A stretch of 64,000 nt of DNA from Acetivibrio alkalicellulosi (GTDB lineage: Bacteria; Bacillota; Clostridia; Acetivibrionales; Acetivibrionaceae): NCBI GenBank assembly GCA_008125075.1, contig VLTH01000001.1, positions 780,671-844,670 on the forward strand. The letters are read 5' to 3'. Of the stretch, positions 9,601 to 18,037 are shown one piece after another. A program made the position numbers and the translations under genes. The first letter of the stretch is position 1. Each line of letters opens with the position of its first letter. Under the pieces are notes generated by a model. The model ran no database searches. It was not told the origin of the DNA and saw only the letters and a program-made list of their open reading frames with translations.

Positions 9601-10483
9601 ATATGAATCCATATTTTGTAATGTTTTTTCAATATGTTTTGATAATCTAGAGAAACACCACTACATAATTGGTGCTAAATTATGTATATAAAAAAGTAAT
9701 AAAATATTCATATTTTTATGTAATATAATACACTAGTATTGACTTTTAAAAAATCATCTGCTAGGATAAAATACTGTTGAAAGATACTAAATATTAAGAT
9801 ATAATTAAATTAGGAAAGGATATCTTTTGGCTTCATGGTTATTTTTGTGAATCACATATTAATTTCCAAGCCTTGTTCTATCATAAGTAAGTGTAAGTGT
9901 TAGTGTTAGTTATTTTCGGATTTCGAAGGCGGCATTGTTTTAATTGGCATTTTTGTAGTAGTACAAGAAATATGAAAATAAAATTATGTATGGGTATCAA
10001 CTGGTTATTACAATAATATAATATATACACTAGGTTATAATACACAAATCATCCTACTCTTCTAAATACCTTTTTTCAAAATAAGTATTCGTTTTATTGT
10101 CTTATTATTTAAGCCTTAATACTTTGCAGTACATAATTAAAGTTTACGATATGTTGATTGTAAAGTTTTTGTTGTAGTTTTATTTTTAAAAAATAATATT
10201 AATTATATATTATAAAATTTTTCATAATTAGTAATATAAGGGCGTGGATTTAATAATTGTTTACCCACTTAAAACTTATTAAAGGAGGGAATAAAAAATT
10301 TTAATAAGTGTGTGCATTATTAAACCTGCTTCAAAAAAAGGTACTATTTAGTATCTTTAGGGCGAGAAATTAATTACTAAAATGATAAAGAAAGATATAT
10401 CAGTTTAATTTCTCATATGCCCATGTGATTTTTTTAAAATCACATATACTTATATATAAAATTTTTTGGGAGGAATCAAAAGT
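9601..10483. other. Long 5' region of the scaffoldin gene
   Basis: No coding sequence is recognised. A short microrepeat built from AGTGT/TAGTG units sits at about 9886-9912. From 10268 on there are three perfect hairpins in a row (10269-10305, 10360-10422, 10423-10445). An orphan AGGAGGG lies in the loop of the first hairpin with no start codon behind it. The region is long enough for a structured leader of more than 200 nt. Confidence 0.5.
10269..10445 (+). promoter_or_regulatory. Structured leader with three hairpins upstream of the scaffoldin
   Basis: Hairpin 1: ACTTATTAAA near 10269 pairs with TTTAATAAGT ending near 10305. Hairpin 2: GGGC plus GAGAAATTAA (10360-10373) pairs with TTAATTTCTC (10405-10414) and, after a 4-base bulge, GCCC (10419-10422). 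Hairpin 3: ATGTGATTTT (10423-10432) pairs with 10436-10445 around TTT. The last stem ends 22 bases before the RBS. Known clostridial cellulosome mRNAs are processed and stabilised at stem-loops; a similar role here is inference. Confidence 0.5.
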
Positions 10484-12655
10484 ATGAAAAGAAATATTTG
10501 TAGGGTTCTAGTTGTCATGCTATTGTTGACCACATCTTTAGTTATTGCCAATTTACCATCAACAGTAAAAACAGTGGAAGAAAGATGTATTGTGTTAGAA
10601 GTAGACAAAACAAATGCAAATGTAGGGGATATAATATTAGCGAAAGTTAATGTATATAACATTGACAAATTAGCAGGGTATCAAGTTAATATTAAATATG
10701 ATCCTGAGGTCTTACAAGCTGTTGATGTTGATTCAGGAGCTGCTTTTACCTCAAACACAAAACCTAAAAATGGTAATTTAATAAATAATGCTGACTTAGG
10801 AATAATTGATGCTGTGAGCAATGATGTTGAAAGAGGTATATTAAATTTTGGAAGAACTTATACATATCTTGATGATTATAGAGGACTAGGTGATGTTGAA
10901 GAAATAGGAACTTTAGCTGTTATAGGTTTTAAGGTTCTTGAGCAAAAGCCTACATCTATTAGATTTGAGAATACTCCTACAATGCCAACAGGAGTTATAG
11001 GAACTATGCTATTTAACTGGGATGGAGATGTAATAGCAAATTACTCAGTAGTACAACCAGATATTATAAATAATGACAACTCAGGAACATCAGAAGGATA
11101 CATTGAGCTGGATTTAAATCAAAATGTTGCTCAGGTAGGTGATATAATAAGGGCATCAGTTAAAGTTAATAATATTGATAATTTTGCAGGATATCAGGTA
11201 AATATTAAATATGATCCTGAAGTTTTACAAGCTGTGAATCCTAATACTGGCGAAGTTTTATCAATTCGGTCTATGCCACTAGATGGAAATATTTTGGTTA
11301 ATTCAGAATACGGAGTAATATCAGCTGCAAATAATGATATTCAAAGAGGACTTTTAAATTTTGCAAAATCATATACATATCTTGATGATTATAAAAACAG
11401 TGGAGATCCACATTCAACTGGAATAATTGCAGAAATTGGATTTAAAGCTATTAATATTGGAAATACAAATATTGTTTTTGAAGATACTTCAACTATGATG
11501 AGTGGAATACAAGGAACTATGTTATATAACTGGAATGGAGAAAGAATATCTGGATATAACGTAAAAAATTCACCAAATGTAACAATAACATCATCAGGTG
11601 TATCACCAGTAGTTCCGCCAGTTACAGATGGATATATAGAAATGACATTTGATAAGAATACTGCTAGAGTTGGTGAAATTATAGAAGCGTCAATAAACAT
11701 TAATAACATCTCAAATTTTATGGGTTATCAGATAAATATAAAATATGACCCAACTGTACTAGAAGCTGTTGATACAAATACAGGGGTTGCTTTTGGAAGA
11801 AGAACTATGCCAGCAAATGGAACGATTCTTGTTAATGAGAATTATGGGGTTATTGAAGCTGTAAACAACAATATTGATGAGGGAATAATAAATTTTGCAA
11901 AAACTTATAGTAATGCTGAGCAATATAAGCTAAATGGTGGTGCAGAAGAATCAGGCACTATTGGAGTAATAGGATTTAGAGTGCTTAAAGAAGAAAGTAC
12001 AAGTGTAAGTTTTGAAAACACTGTAACAATGCCAGGGGGGTTGACAGGTACATTGTTATTTAACTGGGATGGAAATCAAGTGTTAAATTATTCTGTTATA
12101 CAACCCCAAACAATTAATTCAGGAAGCCATAACCCTGGTGATGATTCTGGGAATATTTCTGGTGAAGTTATATCTATGGTTTTTGACAAAAAAACAGCAT
12201 CGATTGGAGATATAGTAACGGCTTCAATAAACATAAACAATATTAATAATTTTGCAGGATATCAGGTAAGTATAAAATATGATCCAGAAGTTTTAGAACC
12301 TATAAATGCAGTTACAGGTGAAGCCTATGGCAGAAGAACAATGCCTGAAAGTGGTAGTATTCTTGTAAATAGCACATTTTCACCATTAACAGTTGCTTCT
12401 CATGATTTATCAGAAGGTAGGTTGTCTTTTGGAAAGACTTATACTGAATTAAGTGCTTATAGAACGTCTGGGACTGGTGAAAATTCAGGGACACTAGCAA
12501 ATATTTCATTTAGAGTTCTAAAAACAGAAAAAACACTAGTTTCCTTTGAAGAAACAAGTGCCTCAGGAGCTAGTATATTTGGTACATTATTATATGACTG
12601 GAATGGATATAGATTATCAAATTACTCAGTACTACAGCCAGGTGAACTAAATTAA
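10484..12655 (+). CDS. Secreted scaffoldin with four type II-like cohesins
   Basis: 723 residues: signal peptide (about 1-27) and four tandem cohesins at roughly 35-195, 205-362, 383-542 and 560-723, joined by short Ser/Gly/Pro/Asn linkers. Each repeats the cohesin core GYQVNIKYDPEVLQAV or a close variant, then ILNFxxTY, and ends with GTMLFNWDG...YSVxQP. These features fit type II cohesins such as those of SdbA/OlpB-type anchors and the cell-free scaffoldin Cthe_0736. Type II cohesins bind the X-dockerin of primary scaffoldins, so this protein would gather up to four loaded scaffoldins. It has no dockerin, SLH, sortase motif or lipobox, so it should be released. ATG 10484 has GGGAGGA at 9 bases; an upstream TTG overlaps that RBS. 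A lipoprotein with the same cohesin type follows. Confidence 0.9.
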   Translation: MKRNICRVLVVMLLLTTSLVIANLPSTVKTVEERCIVLEVDKTNANVGDIILAKVNVYNIDKLAGYQVNIKYDPEVLQAVDVDSGAAFTSNTKPKNGNLINNADLGIIDAVSNDVERGILNFGRTYTYLDDYRGLGDVEEIGTLAVIGFKVLEQKPTSIRFENTPTMPTGVIGTMLFNWDGDVIANYSVVQPDIINNDNSGTSEGYIELDLNQNVAQVGDIIRASVKVNNIDNFAGYQVNIKYDPEVLQAVNPNTGEVLSIRSMPLDGNILVNSEYGVISAANNDIQRGLLNFAKSYTYLDDYKNSGDPHSTGIIAEIGFKAINIGNTNIVFEDTSTMMSGIQGTMLYNWNGERISGYNVKNSPNVTITSSGVSPVVPPVTDGYIEMTFDKNTARVGEIIEASININNISNFMGYQINIKYDPTVLEAVDTNTGVAFGRRTMPANGTILVNENYGVIEAVNNNIDEGIINFAKTYSNAEQYKLNGGAEESGTIGVIGFRVLKEESTSVSFENTVTMPGGLTGTLLFNWDGNQVLNYSVIQPQTINSGSHNPGDDSGNISGEVISMVFDKKTASIGDIVTASININNINNFAGYQVSIKYDPEVLEPINAVTGEAYGRRTMPESGSILVNSTFSPLTVASHDLSEGRLSFGKTYTELSAYRTSGTGENSGTLANISFRVLKTEKTLVSFEETSASGASIFGTLLYDWNGYRLSNYSVLQPGELN

Positions 12656-12656
12656 A

Positions 12657-12740
12657 TCATATCGCAGCGGAAGCTGCAATTATAGTAGTTAAGTTCCTCT
12701 GTGATAAACAGAGGAGCTATATCTTCTAAAAAGTTTGCTA
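12657..12740 (+). repeat. Family C structured repeat, copy 2
   Basis: Begins just behind the scaffoldin stop codon and matches the complement of 1-85. Contains the GCAGC-GGAA-GCTGC hairpin and a perfect CCTCTGT-GATAA-ACAGAGG hairpin that is weaker in copy 1. It then runs into an AAAAAGTTTGC stem. Confidence 0.75.
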
Positions 12741-12758
12741 AAAAAGCAAACTTTTTGA
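12730..12758 (+). terminator. Hairpin terminator after the scaffoldin
   Basis: AAAAAGTTTGC (12730-12740) pairs perfectly with GCAAACTTTTT (12748-12758) around a 7-base A-rich loop. The T run is within the stem, as in many clostridial terminators. Confidence 0.65.
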
Positions 12759-12807
12759 GAAGAATAGTATATTATTAAAAACCTATTTTGCTTTTAACAT
12801 ATTTATT

Positions 12808-12832
12808 ACCCCATCTTTTTGGTGGGGTTTAT
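12808..12832 (+). terminator. Second terminator before the lipoprotein gene
   Basis: ACCCCATC pairs with GGTGGGGT (one G-T pair) around TTTTT and is followed by TT-rich sequence. With the preceding hairpin it suggests that the lipoprotein gene has its own promoter. Confidence 0.65.
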
Positions 12833-12916
12833 CTTTGAAAATTTATTAAAACAATTGAAATTAAGCAGATAATGTGGTATAAATGAATTCTAAGTAAATT
12901 TCAGGAGTTGATATAA

Positions 12917-13732
12917 TTGTTAAAAAAGTACAGCGTGTTAATATTTGTTATTTTTATTGGATTGACTTTAATTTTATCTAGTTGTCAATCAAAAAATGAC
13001 AAGGATTCATCAGACAAAAATCCTACTACTTCTGTGGATGAGTTAGATTCTACTAAACAGGAAGAACAATCAAAATCTAATAATGAACAAAAAGATAATG
13101 ACTCAAAAGTTGGCAATGAGGATTTGACTGATTCAAATGGCTCAAATGATAATGATGGCAATGTTAATACTGGCAATGATAATACAGGCGATAAAACACC
13201 TATAGAAAGTGGTAATACTGTGACAATACCTTCATCAAATAACTATATTCAAATTAAACTAGATAAAAATTCTGGTGAAATCGGTGAAATAATAAAAGCA
13301 GATATTGTATTAAAAAGCATAAACGGTATTGCTGGTTATCAGGTAAACATAAAATATGATCCTAAAGTTTTACAAGCTGTTAATTATGATACTGGAGAGC
13401 CACTGGGAAATAGAACAATTCCTTCTGGTGGGACAATGATTCAAAATGAGGCATATAATGTATTACCCCTACCAGGAAATAATATTGAACAGGGAATTAT
13501 AAACTTTGGCAAAACCTACGTAAATCTTAACGCTTATAAAGAAAGTGGATCATTAGAAAAAGAGGGAACTTTTGCAACTATAGGATTCAAGATTTTAGAA
13601 AAAACTAGTACAAGTATTAGATTTGAAGATATAGGTACAATGCCAACGGCTATATCGGGAACAATGTTGTTTGATTTAAATGGTGAGAGGATATCAGGAT
13701 ATCAGATAGTTCAATCTGAGACAATAAATTAG
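12917..13732 (+). CDS. Lipoprotein with one type II-like cohesin
   Basis: 271 residues. A signal peptide ends in the lipobox LSSC with Cys23 as the lipid-modified residue. Residues 24-105 are a disordered Ser/Asn/Asp/Lys-rich spacer, long enough to cross the cell wall. Residues about 112-271 form a single cohesin (GYQVNIKYDPKVLQAV, INFGKTYV, GTMLFDLNGE), closely similar to the four cohesins of the neighbouring scaffoldin. The likely role is to tie X-dockerin-bearing scaffoldins to the outer face of the membrane. Known type II anchoring scaffoldins usually use SLH modules, so lipid anchoring is unusual. TTG 12917 is chosen because AGGAG lies 9 bases upstream and no better start exists. Its own terminator follows. 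Confidence 0.85.
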   Translation: MLKKYSVLIFVIFIGLTLILSSCQSKNDKDSSDKNPTTSVDELDSTKQEEQSKSNNEQKDNDSKVGNEDLTDSNGSNDNDGNVNTGNDNTGDKTPIESGNTVTIPSSNNYIQIKLDKNSGEIGEIIKADIVLKSINGIAGYQVNIKYDPKVLQAVNYDTGEPLGNRTIPSGGTMIQNEAYNVLPLPGNNIEQGIINFGKTYVNLNAYKESGSLEKEGTFATIGFKILEKTSTSIRFEDIGTMPTAISGTMLFDLNGERISGYQIVQSETIN

Positions 13733-13764
13733 ACATTCTTAAAATTTAAAATGCAATTTTGACT

Positions 13765-13807
13765 AAAAGTGTTTTATAACATTATTGTTATAAAACACTT
13801 TTTTTAT
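13765..13807 (+). terminator. Strong terminator after the cohesin lipoprotein
   Basis: A perfect 16-bp stem beginning AAAAGTGTTTTATAAC (13765-13780), pairing with 13787-13802 around ATTATT and ending in a run of T. Confidence 0.9.
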
Positions 13808-13809
13808 TA

Positions 13810-13890
13810 GAAGTCTTAGAAAAGGTGGAAGAAGTAAAAAATAAGGCTCTCCATGGGCGCAGCTTTTCTAATAAAGGCTGCATGGAATAA
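13810..13890 (+). repeat. Degenerate family B repeat
   Basis: AGAAGTCTTAGAAAAGG and AGCTTTTCTAATAAAGG resemble family B arms, and the region holds inverted GGCTCTCCATGGG / CTGCATGG pieces. It is more diverged than the copies at 16289 and 57871. Assignment is tentative. Confidence 0.4.
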
Positions 13891-14006
13891 ATGCAAAGAA
13901 ATATAAACACTCTCTTATAAAATAATAAATAACTAAACCAAAGGGAATAATTACAGTATTATAAAATTTTCAAAAAGTATAAATATTAATTATTTAGGAG
14001 GTATTA

Positions 14007-14888
14007 ATGGAATCAAATAGCTCATTAGAACTGGAAATGTTAATGAATATAGTTATTGCAACTCTTGCAGGTTTTATTAGTAGATGGAACCTTCTAAGAG
14101 TGGATTTTAGGCAATATCCTACATATCCAAATGGATATCTTATTCATCTTACTGTGGGATTTATTGCTTCGGCAGCTGGAGCAATTGCAGTTCCGGCACT
14201 GCTTTCTAAAAACTTTACGGCAGTAACTTTTTTGTTGTTATCAATACAGCAGTTCAGAGATGTAAGAAAGATGGAAAAAAGTAGCTTAGAAGAGCTTGAT
14301 AAAAATGCATATTTTCCAAGGGGAGCTTCATACATTGATGGAATTGCAAAAACATTTGAGTCTAGAAATTACCTTGCAATGATTATATCCTTGACAACTG
14401 TAGTCCTTTTGTTGTTGTTAAAAGGAGTTTTGGGAAAAGTTATAAGTATTGGACTTACTTTAGTTGCAATTGTTTTATTACATTATTTTGTAAGTAGATT
14501 TTTAAAAGGACATTCTATAAAAGATGCAACTGATATTGAAATTGCAAAAATATCTTTTAAAGATAGTGATCTTTATGTAGAGGATATTTTTGTATCAAAT
14601 ATTGAAGATGAGAAAACAAAGAAGAGGATTTTAGAAGGCGGAATAGGTATAATACTAAAACCTAAAGGTAAAAATCAGGTTATTCAAGTGCATAATACAG
14701 GACAACAGCAAGCAATAAAGCATGAGTGCTCAAGGCTTCTAGGTTTAGAAAACTACATCGAAAGTGTAAATGACTTAGAAAGAGGATGGATTGCCATATG
14801 TATTGTACCAATTAGAAAAGAACCCAATTCATTAATTGAAATAATAGAAAATGTACCTCTTCTTGAGGTAATGAGAAAACAGGCATAA
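14007..14888 (+). CDS. YIEGIA family membrane protein
   Basis: 293 residues. Membrane segments are predicted at about residues 12-30, 46-68, 120-140 and 144-162, followed by a soluble C-terminal domain (about 175-293). The family signature appears as YIDGIAKTFESRNY, one conservative change from the YIEGIA motif (PF14045). The N-terminal LRVDFRQYPTYPNGYLIH is also typical. The family occurs in spore-forming Firmicutes and has no known biochemical role. ATG 14007 follows TTTAGGAGGT at good spacing. It lies alone between the cellulosome cluster and a GH8 gene, and no functional link to cellulose degradation is evident. Confidence 0.85.
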   Translation: MESNSSLELEMLMNIVIATLAGFISRWNLLRVDFRQYPTYPNGYLIHLTVGFIASAAGAIAVPALLSKNFTAVTFLLLSIQQFRDVRKMEKSSLEELDKNAYFPRGASYIDGIAKTFESRNYLAMIISLTTVVLLLLLKGVLGKVISIGLTLVAIVLLHYFVSRFLKGHSIKDATDIEIAKISFKDSDLYVEDIFVSNIEDEKTKKRILEGGIGIILKPKGKNQVIQVHNTGQQQAIKHECSRLLGLENYIESVNDLERGWIAICIVPIRKEPNSLIEIIENVPLLEVMRKQA

Positions 14889-15001
14889 GATAAAAAAGAC
14901 AAAAATGTGGCAAATAAAAATAAATTTTGATATAATATTTCATGATATAATTTTTGTATTCTTTGCAAAAATCTTTATTTGCAAGTATCACCAAATAAAG
15001 G

Positions 15002-15026
15002 GATAGTATTTAATAATGATACTATC
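15002..15026. promoter_or_regulatory. Inverted repeat directly before the GH8 gene
   Basis: GATAGTAT (15002-15009) and ATACTATC (15019-15026) form a perfect 8-bp inverted repeat with a 9-base gap, ending one base before the GH8 ribosome binding site. It could be an operator for a sugar-responsive repressor or an mRNA hairpin affecting translation. No regulator gene is adjacent. Confidence 0.45.
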
Positions 15027-15040
15027 GAAAGGAGATCAAA

Positions 15041-16171
15041 ATGAAGGGTGCATTTTACACTGGTATGTACAGAAATTTATTTAAAGAATTTGGTTATGAT
15101 GAAAAGGAAATTGAACAAAAGATTGATGATGCATATAAAACAATTTTTTATGGCTCTCCAGATGAGAGATTATATCATGAAGTTGGAAGTGATATGGCCT
15201 ACTTTGTAGACACTGGAAATAATGATGCTAGAACTGAAGGCATGTCATATGCAATGATGATGTGTGTGCAAAGAGATTGGAAAAAGGAATTTGATAAACT
15301 TTGGAAATGGTCAAAAACTTATATGTGGATGGAAAGTGGAGAAAATGCAGGATATTTTGCATGGTCAGTGTCAACAGATGGTAAGAAAAACTCATATGGA
15401 CCTGCTCCAGATGGTGAAGAATACTTTGCCATGGCGCTTTTCTTTGCATGGAAACGCTGGGGTGATGGAGAAGGTATTTTTGAATACTCCAGGGAAGCAA
15501 GAGATATTTTAAGAGAGTGTGTACATAAAGGCGAAAATGGGAAGCCAGGTAACCCTATGTGGGAGCCGAGTAACAAATTAATTAAGTTTATTCCCGATTG
15601 TGATTTTACAGACCCATCCTATCATCTGCCACATTTTTATGAGTTATTTGCCTTATGGGCCGATGTTGAGGATAGAGAATTTTGGAGACAAGCAGCTAAG
15701 TCTAGTAGAGAATATTTGAGAAAAGCCTGCCACCCTGTTACAGGTTTAGCGCCAGAATATGCACATTATGATGGAGCTCCGTATTGTAAAGATAATAGAG
15801 AGCGATATTACAGTGATTCATATAGAGTGCCAGCTAATATTGGACTTGATTATGCCTGGTTTGAAGAGGATGAGTGGCAAAGTGAATGTGCTGATAACAT
15901 TCAGAGATTTTTCTGTGAAACTGTTAAAGGAAAAATAGATATGATATATGAGATAGATGGAACAATAATAAATGAAAAAGCTCTTCATCCAGTTGCAATT
16001 ATTGCAACTAATGCTCAGGCATCATTAGCAAGCAAAGGAAACTACCAAAAGGAGTGTGTAGATTTATTCTGGAATACTCCTTTAAGAAAAGGAGACAGAA
16101 GATATTATGACAATTGTTTGTATATGTTTTCATTATTAGCTTTAAGTGGTAACTTTAAAATATGGAAGTGA
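15041..16171 (+). CDS. GH8 reducing-end xylose-releasing exo-oligoxylanase
   Basis: 376 residues, single GH8 catalytic module without signal peptide, dockerin or CBM, so it works in the cytoplasm. It resembles Rex enzymes (EC 3.2.1.156, for example from Bacillus halodurans), which release xylose from the reducing end of imported xylo-oligosaccharides. The N-terminal YRNLFKEFGYDEKEI, the general-acid motif TEGMSYAMMM (Glu66), and YSDSYRVPANIGLDYAWF fit this subgroup, and overall length equals that of Rex. ATG 15041 is preceded by AAAGGAG. An inverted repeat upstream may control it. It complements the secreted cellulosome by finishing hemicellulose breakdown inside the cell. Followed by family B and a bidirectional terminator. 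Confidence 0.88.
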   Translation: MKGAFYTGMYRNLFKEFGYDEKEIEQKIDDAYKTIFYGSPDERLYHEVGSDMAYFVDTGNNDARTEGMSYAMMMCVQRDWKKEFDKLWKWSKTYMWMESGENAGYFAWSVSTDGKKNSYGPAPDGEEYFAMALFFAWKRWGDGEGIFEYSREARDILRECVHKGENGKPGNPMWEPSNKLIKFIPDCDFTDPSYHLPHFYELFALWADVEDREFWRQAAKSSREYLRKACHPVTGLAPEYAHYDGAPYCKDNRERYYSDSYRVPANIGLDYAWFEEDEWQSECADNIQRFFCETVKGKIDMIYEIDGTIINEKALHPVAIIATNAQASLASKGNYQKECVDLFWNTPLRKGDRRYYDNCLYMFSLLALSGNFKIWK

Positions 16172-16288
16172 ATTGGTTTAGCTGAAGCTTTACCAACAAC
16201 AGATACTAAAAAACGATAAAAAGAAATTATAGCTCAAAAATTAAATATAGGTAGTTCAACTTTATGAAAATGATGTAGAGTTGTAAGA

Positions 16289-16360
16289 CTTCTAATAAAA
16301 GCTTGTGGCATCGAGCCCCTTCGCTTTTAAGTCTTTCACTACGTTCCAAGACTTCTAACA
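16289..16360 (-). repeat. Family B repeat, complete unit
   Basis: Carries two arms (AAGACTTCTAATAAAAGCTT and the inverted arm ending in CCAAGACTTCTAA) around the core GGCATCGAGCCCC. The complement matches the tandem copies at 57871-57976 almost perfectly, including the CTTTCACTACGTTCC arm. Confidence 0.75.
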
Positions 16361-16362
16361 AT

Positions 16363-16392
16363 AAAACACGGGGCAGAGAGCCCCGTGTTTTT
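16363..16392. terminator. Bidirectional terminator
   Basis: AAAACACGGGGC (16363-16374) pairs perfectly with 16380-16391 around AGAGA, giving a T run on both strands. It separates the GH8 gene (+) from the convergent small gene (-) whose stop codon lies at its edge. Confidence 0.9.
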
Positions 16393-16690
16393 AATCATTA
16401 TCAAGAATTGCTATTTTGTTATCATTTGCAAATTTTATTATTTCTCTTTTATATTGATCAAAATGTTCCCAGTCCATGGGTTTAGTTAATATAATAGGTG
16501 ATTTAAGCCCCTTAGCATGTATTTCTATTTTTTCTGTAGCTTTTTTTGAAAAAAGTCTTGATATAGTATAGTAGCCAAAACGTATTTCTTCAATTTGTAG
16601 ATAATCTAGATATACATGATGTCCCTTTTTATCAAGTACCGTTATCCCTGTCCAATCTCTGTTACAAGTAATAAGTCGATCATTTTTCAT
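16391..16690 (-). CDS. Uncharacterised small protein
   Basis: A 99-residue soluble protein that I cannot assign to a family. It starts at ATG 16690 behind GGGAGGGAG; an in-frame extension to 16777 lacks an RBS and would run into a repeat element. The sequence reads as mixed alpha/beta with a basic middle (YTISRLFSKKATEKIEIHAK) and a TKPMDWEHFDQY motif, vaguely like a PH-like or YcxB-type fold, but this is only an impression. A family A repeat covers its upstream region. Convergent with the GH8 gene. Confidence 0.6.
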   Translation of the reverse strand: MKNDRLITCNRDWTGITVLDKKGHHVYLDYLQIEEIRFGYYTISRLFSKKATEKIEIHAKGLKSPIILTKPMDWEHFDQYKREIIKFANDNKIAILDND

Positions 16691-16751
16691 TGTAACTCCC
16701 TCCCTTACAAAAAAACAAGTATGTATATCCTTTAGAGAAATAATCGTAATT

Positions 16752-16855
16752 AGGATTGCCCAAAATATAACTTCCACTACTATTTCACTATGGGTCTTAT
16801 TTAATGATAAATATTCTCTCTTTAAAAAGTGGAATTAATATTTCATCTAATCCTT
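16752..16855 (-). repeat. Family A MITE-like repeat (copy 4)
   Basis: A full-length copy in reverse orientation relative to 3445-3546. It begins AGGATTGCCCAAAATATAAC and ends TTCATCTAATCCT. It sits in the 5' region of the small gene on the minus strand, leaving about 60 bases before its start codon. Confidence 0.8.
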
Positions 16856-17110
16856 AACTGTGTATACCCTTCTTAGTAAAAAAACTTTAAAAATTTCATT
16901 AGAAGGATAGTATATAAATAAATAATATGTTATTGTTATGTTAAAAGTAATTAATAACGAACCAGTACATTAAAAAATAACTTATTAGAAACCTTAATGT
17001 GCTTTACATAGCAATTACTTTAGCTTAAGTATTATACTATAATTATATTATAACATAATATTTAAACTAAAAAAAGTATAATATAAAATTTTCAAATGGA
17101 GGAAAGAAAC

Positions 17111-17974
17111 GTGAATAATAGCATTGATAATATTTTAACAGGGTTGTTTGAAACAGGAGCATTAAAGATAAGCTCTCATGATAAGCCTTTTTGGTATACA
17201 TCTGGAACAATAGGGCCTTATTATATAAATACACATTTTCTTTATGGAAATGAAGAAAAAGCAAAAGATCTTTTGAACTTTATTGATTTAGAAAAGGAAG
17301 ATAAGTTGACCTGTCCTAAAAATATTTTAGAAAAGACAATTGATAATTATAATTCTGATTTAATATACAAAGGGCTAGTTGATGAAATGTGCTTGTTTAT
17401 AAAAAACAATATAGACATTGATGATGTTGACTGCATATCTGGTGGAGAAAGAAGGGATTGGTTTTTCTCTCTTATTATAGCAAAAATCCTTGATAAACCG
17501 CACATAACAATATACAAAGATTTAGATTGTGTAATGTTATATAATGATAATACAGAAAAATTAGATGACTTAAAAGGAAAAAAAGTACTTCACATAGCTG
17601 ATCTTATAACAGAAGCATCTAGTTATGAAAGGGCATGGATACCAGCGGTTAAAGATAGAGGAGGAGAAATTAAGTGGAGCGTTGTGGTTGTTGACAGAAA
17701 GCAAGGAGGAGAAGAACTTTTAAGAAAATTTGGAGTACAGTCTTTCTCGATAATTGATATCGATATAACTTTCTTTAAAAAAGTTTTGTCAAAGAATATC
17801 ATAAGCCAAAAACAATTTGAAATGCTGGAAAAGTATTTAGATGACCCTAAAGAGTCTATGAGTAATTTCTTAAAGGAAAATCCTCAATTTTTAGAAGATG
17901 CATTAAATTCCAATGACCGAGAAAGTCAGAGGGCTAAAATTTGCATTGAAAAAAATATTTACAATTTAAAGTAA
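17111..17974 (+). CDS. Orotate phosphoribosyltransferase-like protein
   Basis: 287 residues, similar to a clostridial branch of orotate phosphoribosyltransferase-like proteins. The fold is suggested by an N-terminal FWYTSGTIGPYYINTHF, a central SGGERRDWFFSLIIAKIL (flexible-loop region) and a PRPP-site-like strand LHIADLITEASS followed by VVVVDRKQGGEELL. In true OPRTases the PRPP loop reads D-x-x-T-T-G-G; here it is changed, so catalytic activity on orotate is doubtful. The C-terminal 70 residues are an extra helical tail. GTG 17111 is chosen since GGAGG lies 8 bases upstream; ATG 17096 overlaps that RBS. Single gene, with no pyrimidine genes near it. Confidence 0.7.
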   Translation: MNNSIDNILTGLFETGALKISSHDKPFWYTSGTIGPYYINTHFLYGNEEKAKDLLNFIDLEKEDKLTCPKNILEKTIDNYNSDLIYKGLVDEMCLFIKNNIDIDDVDCISGGERRDWFFSLIIAKILDKPHITIYKDLDCVMLYNDNTEKLDDLKGKKVLHIADLITEASSYERAWIPAVKDRGGEIKWSVVVVDRKQGGEELLRKFGVQSFSIIDIDITFFKKVLSKNIISQKQFEMLEKYLDDPKESMSNFLKENPQFLEDALNSNDRESQRAKICIEKNIYNLK

Positions 17975-18037
17975 ACTATAGTAGATGTAGTTATGTAACT
18001 GTTTTGCTGTTTTTAATAGAGGGGAGTTGCCGTTAAA

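Noticed and set aside
9435-9632. Reading frame on the minus strand over the end of the GH9 gene
   Set aside because: Antisense to coding sequence and terminator, no RBS, composition of a shadow frame.
16303-16485. 60-codon reading frame over the terminator behind the GH8 gene
   Set aside because: It is made of family B repeat and terminator sequence plus the antisense of the small gene at 16391; no RBS.
17111-17974. Genuine orotate phosphoribosyltransferase PyrE
   Set aside because: The PRPP loop is altered, length is larger than PyrE and no pyrimidine genes are near. Called PyrE-like only.
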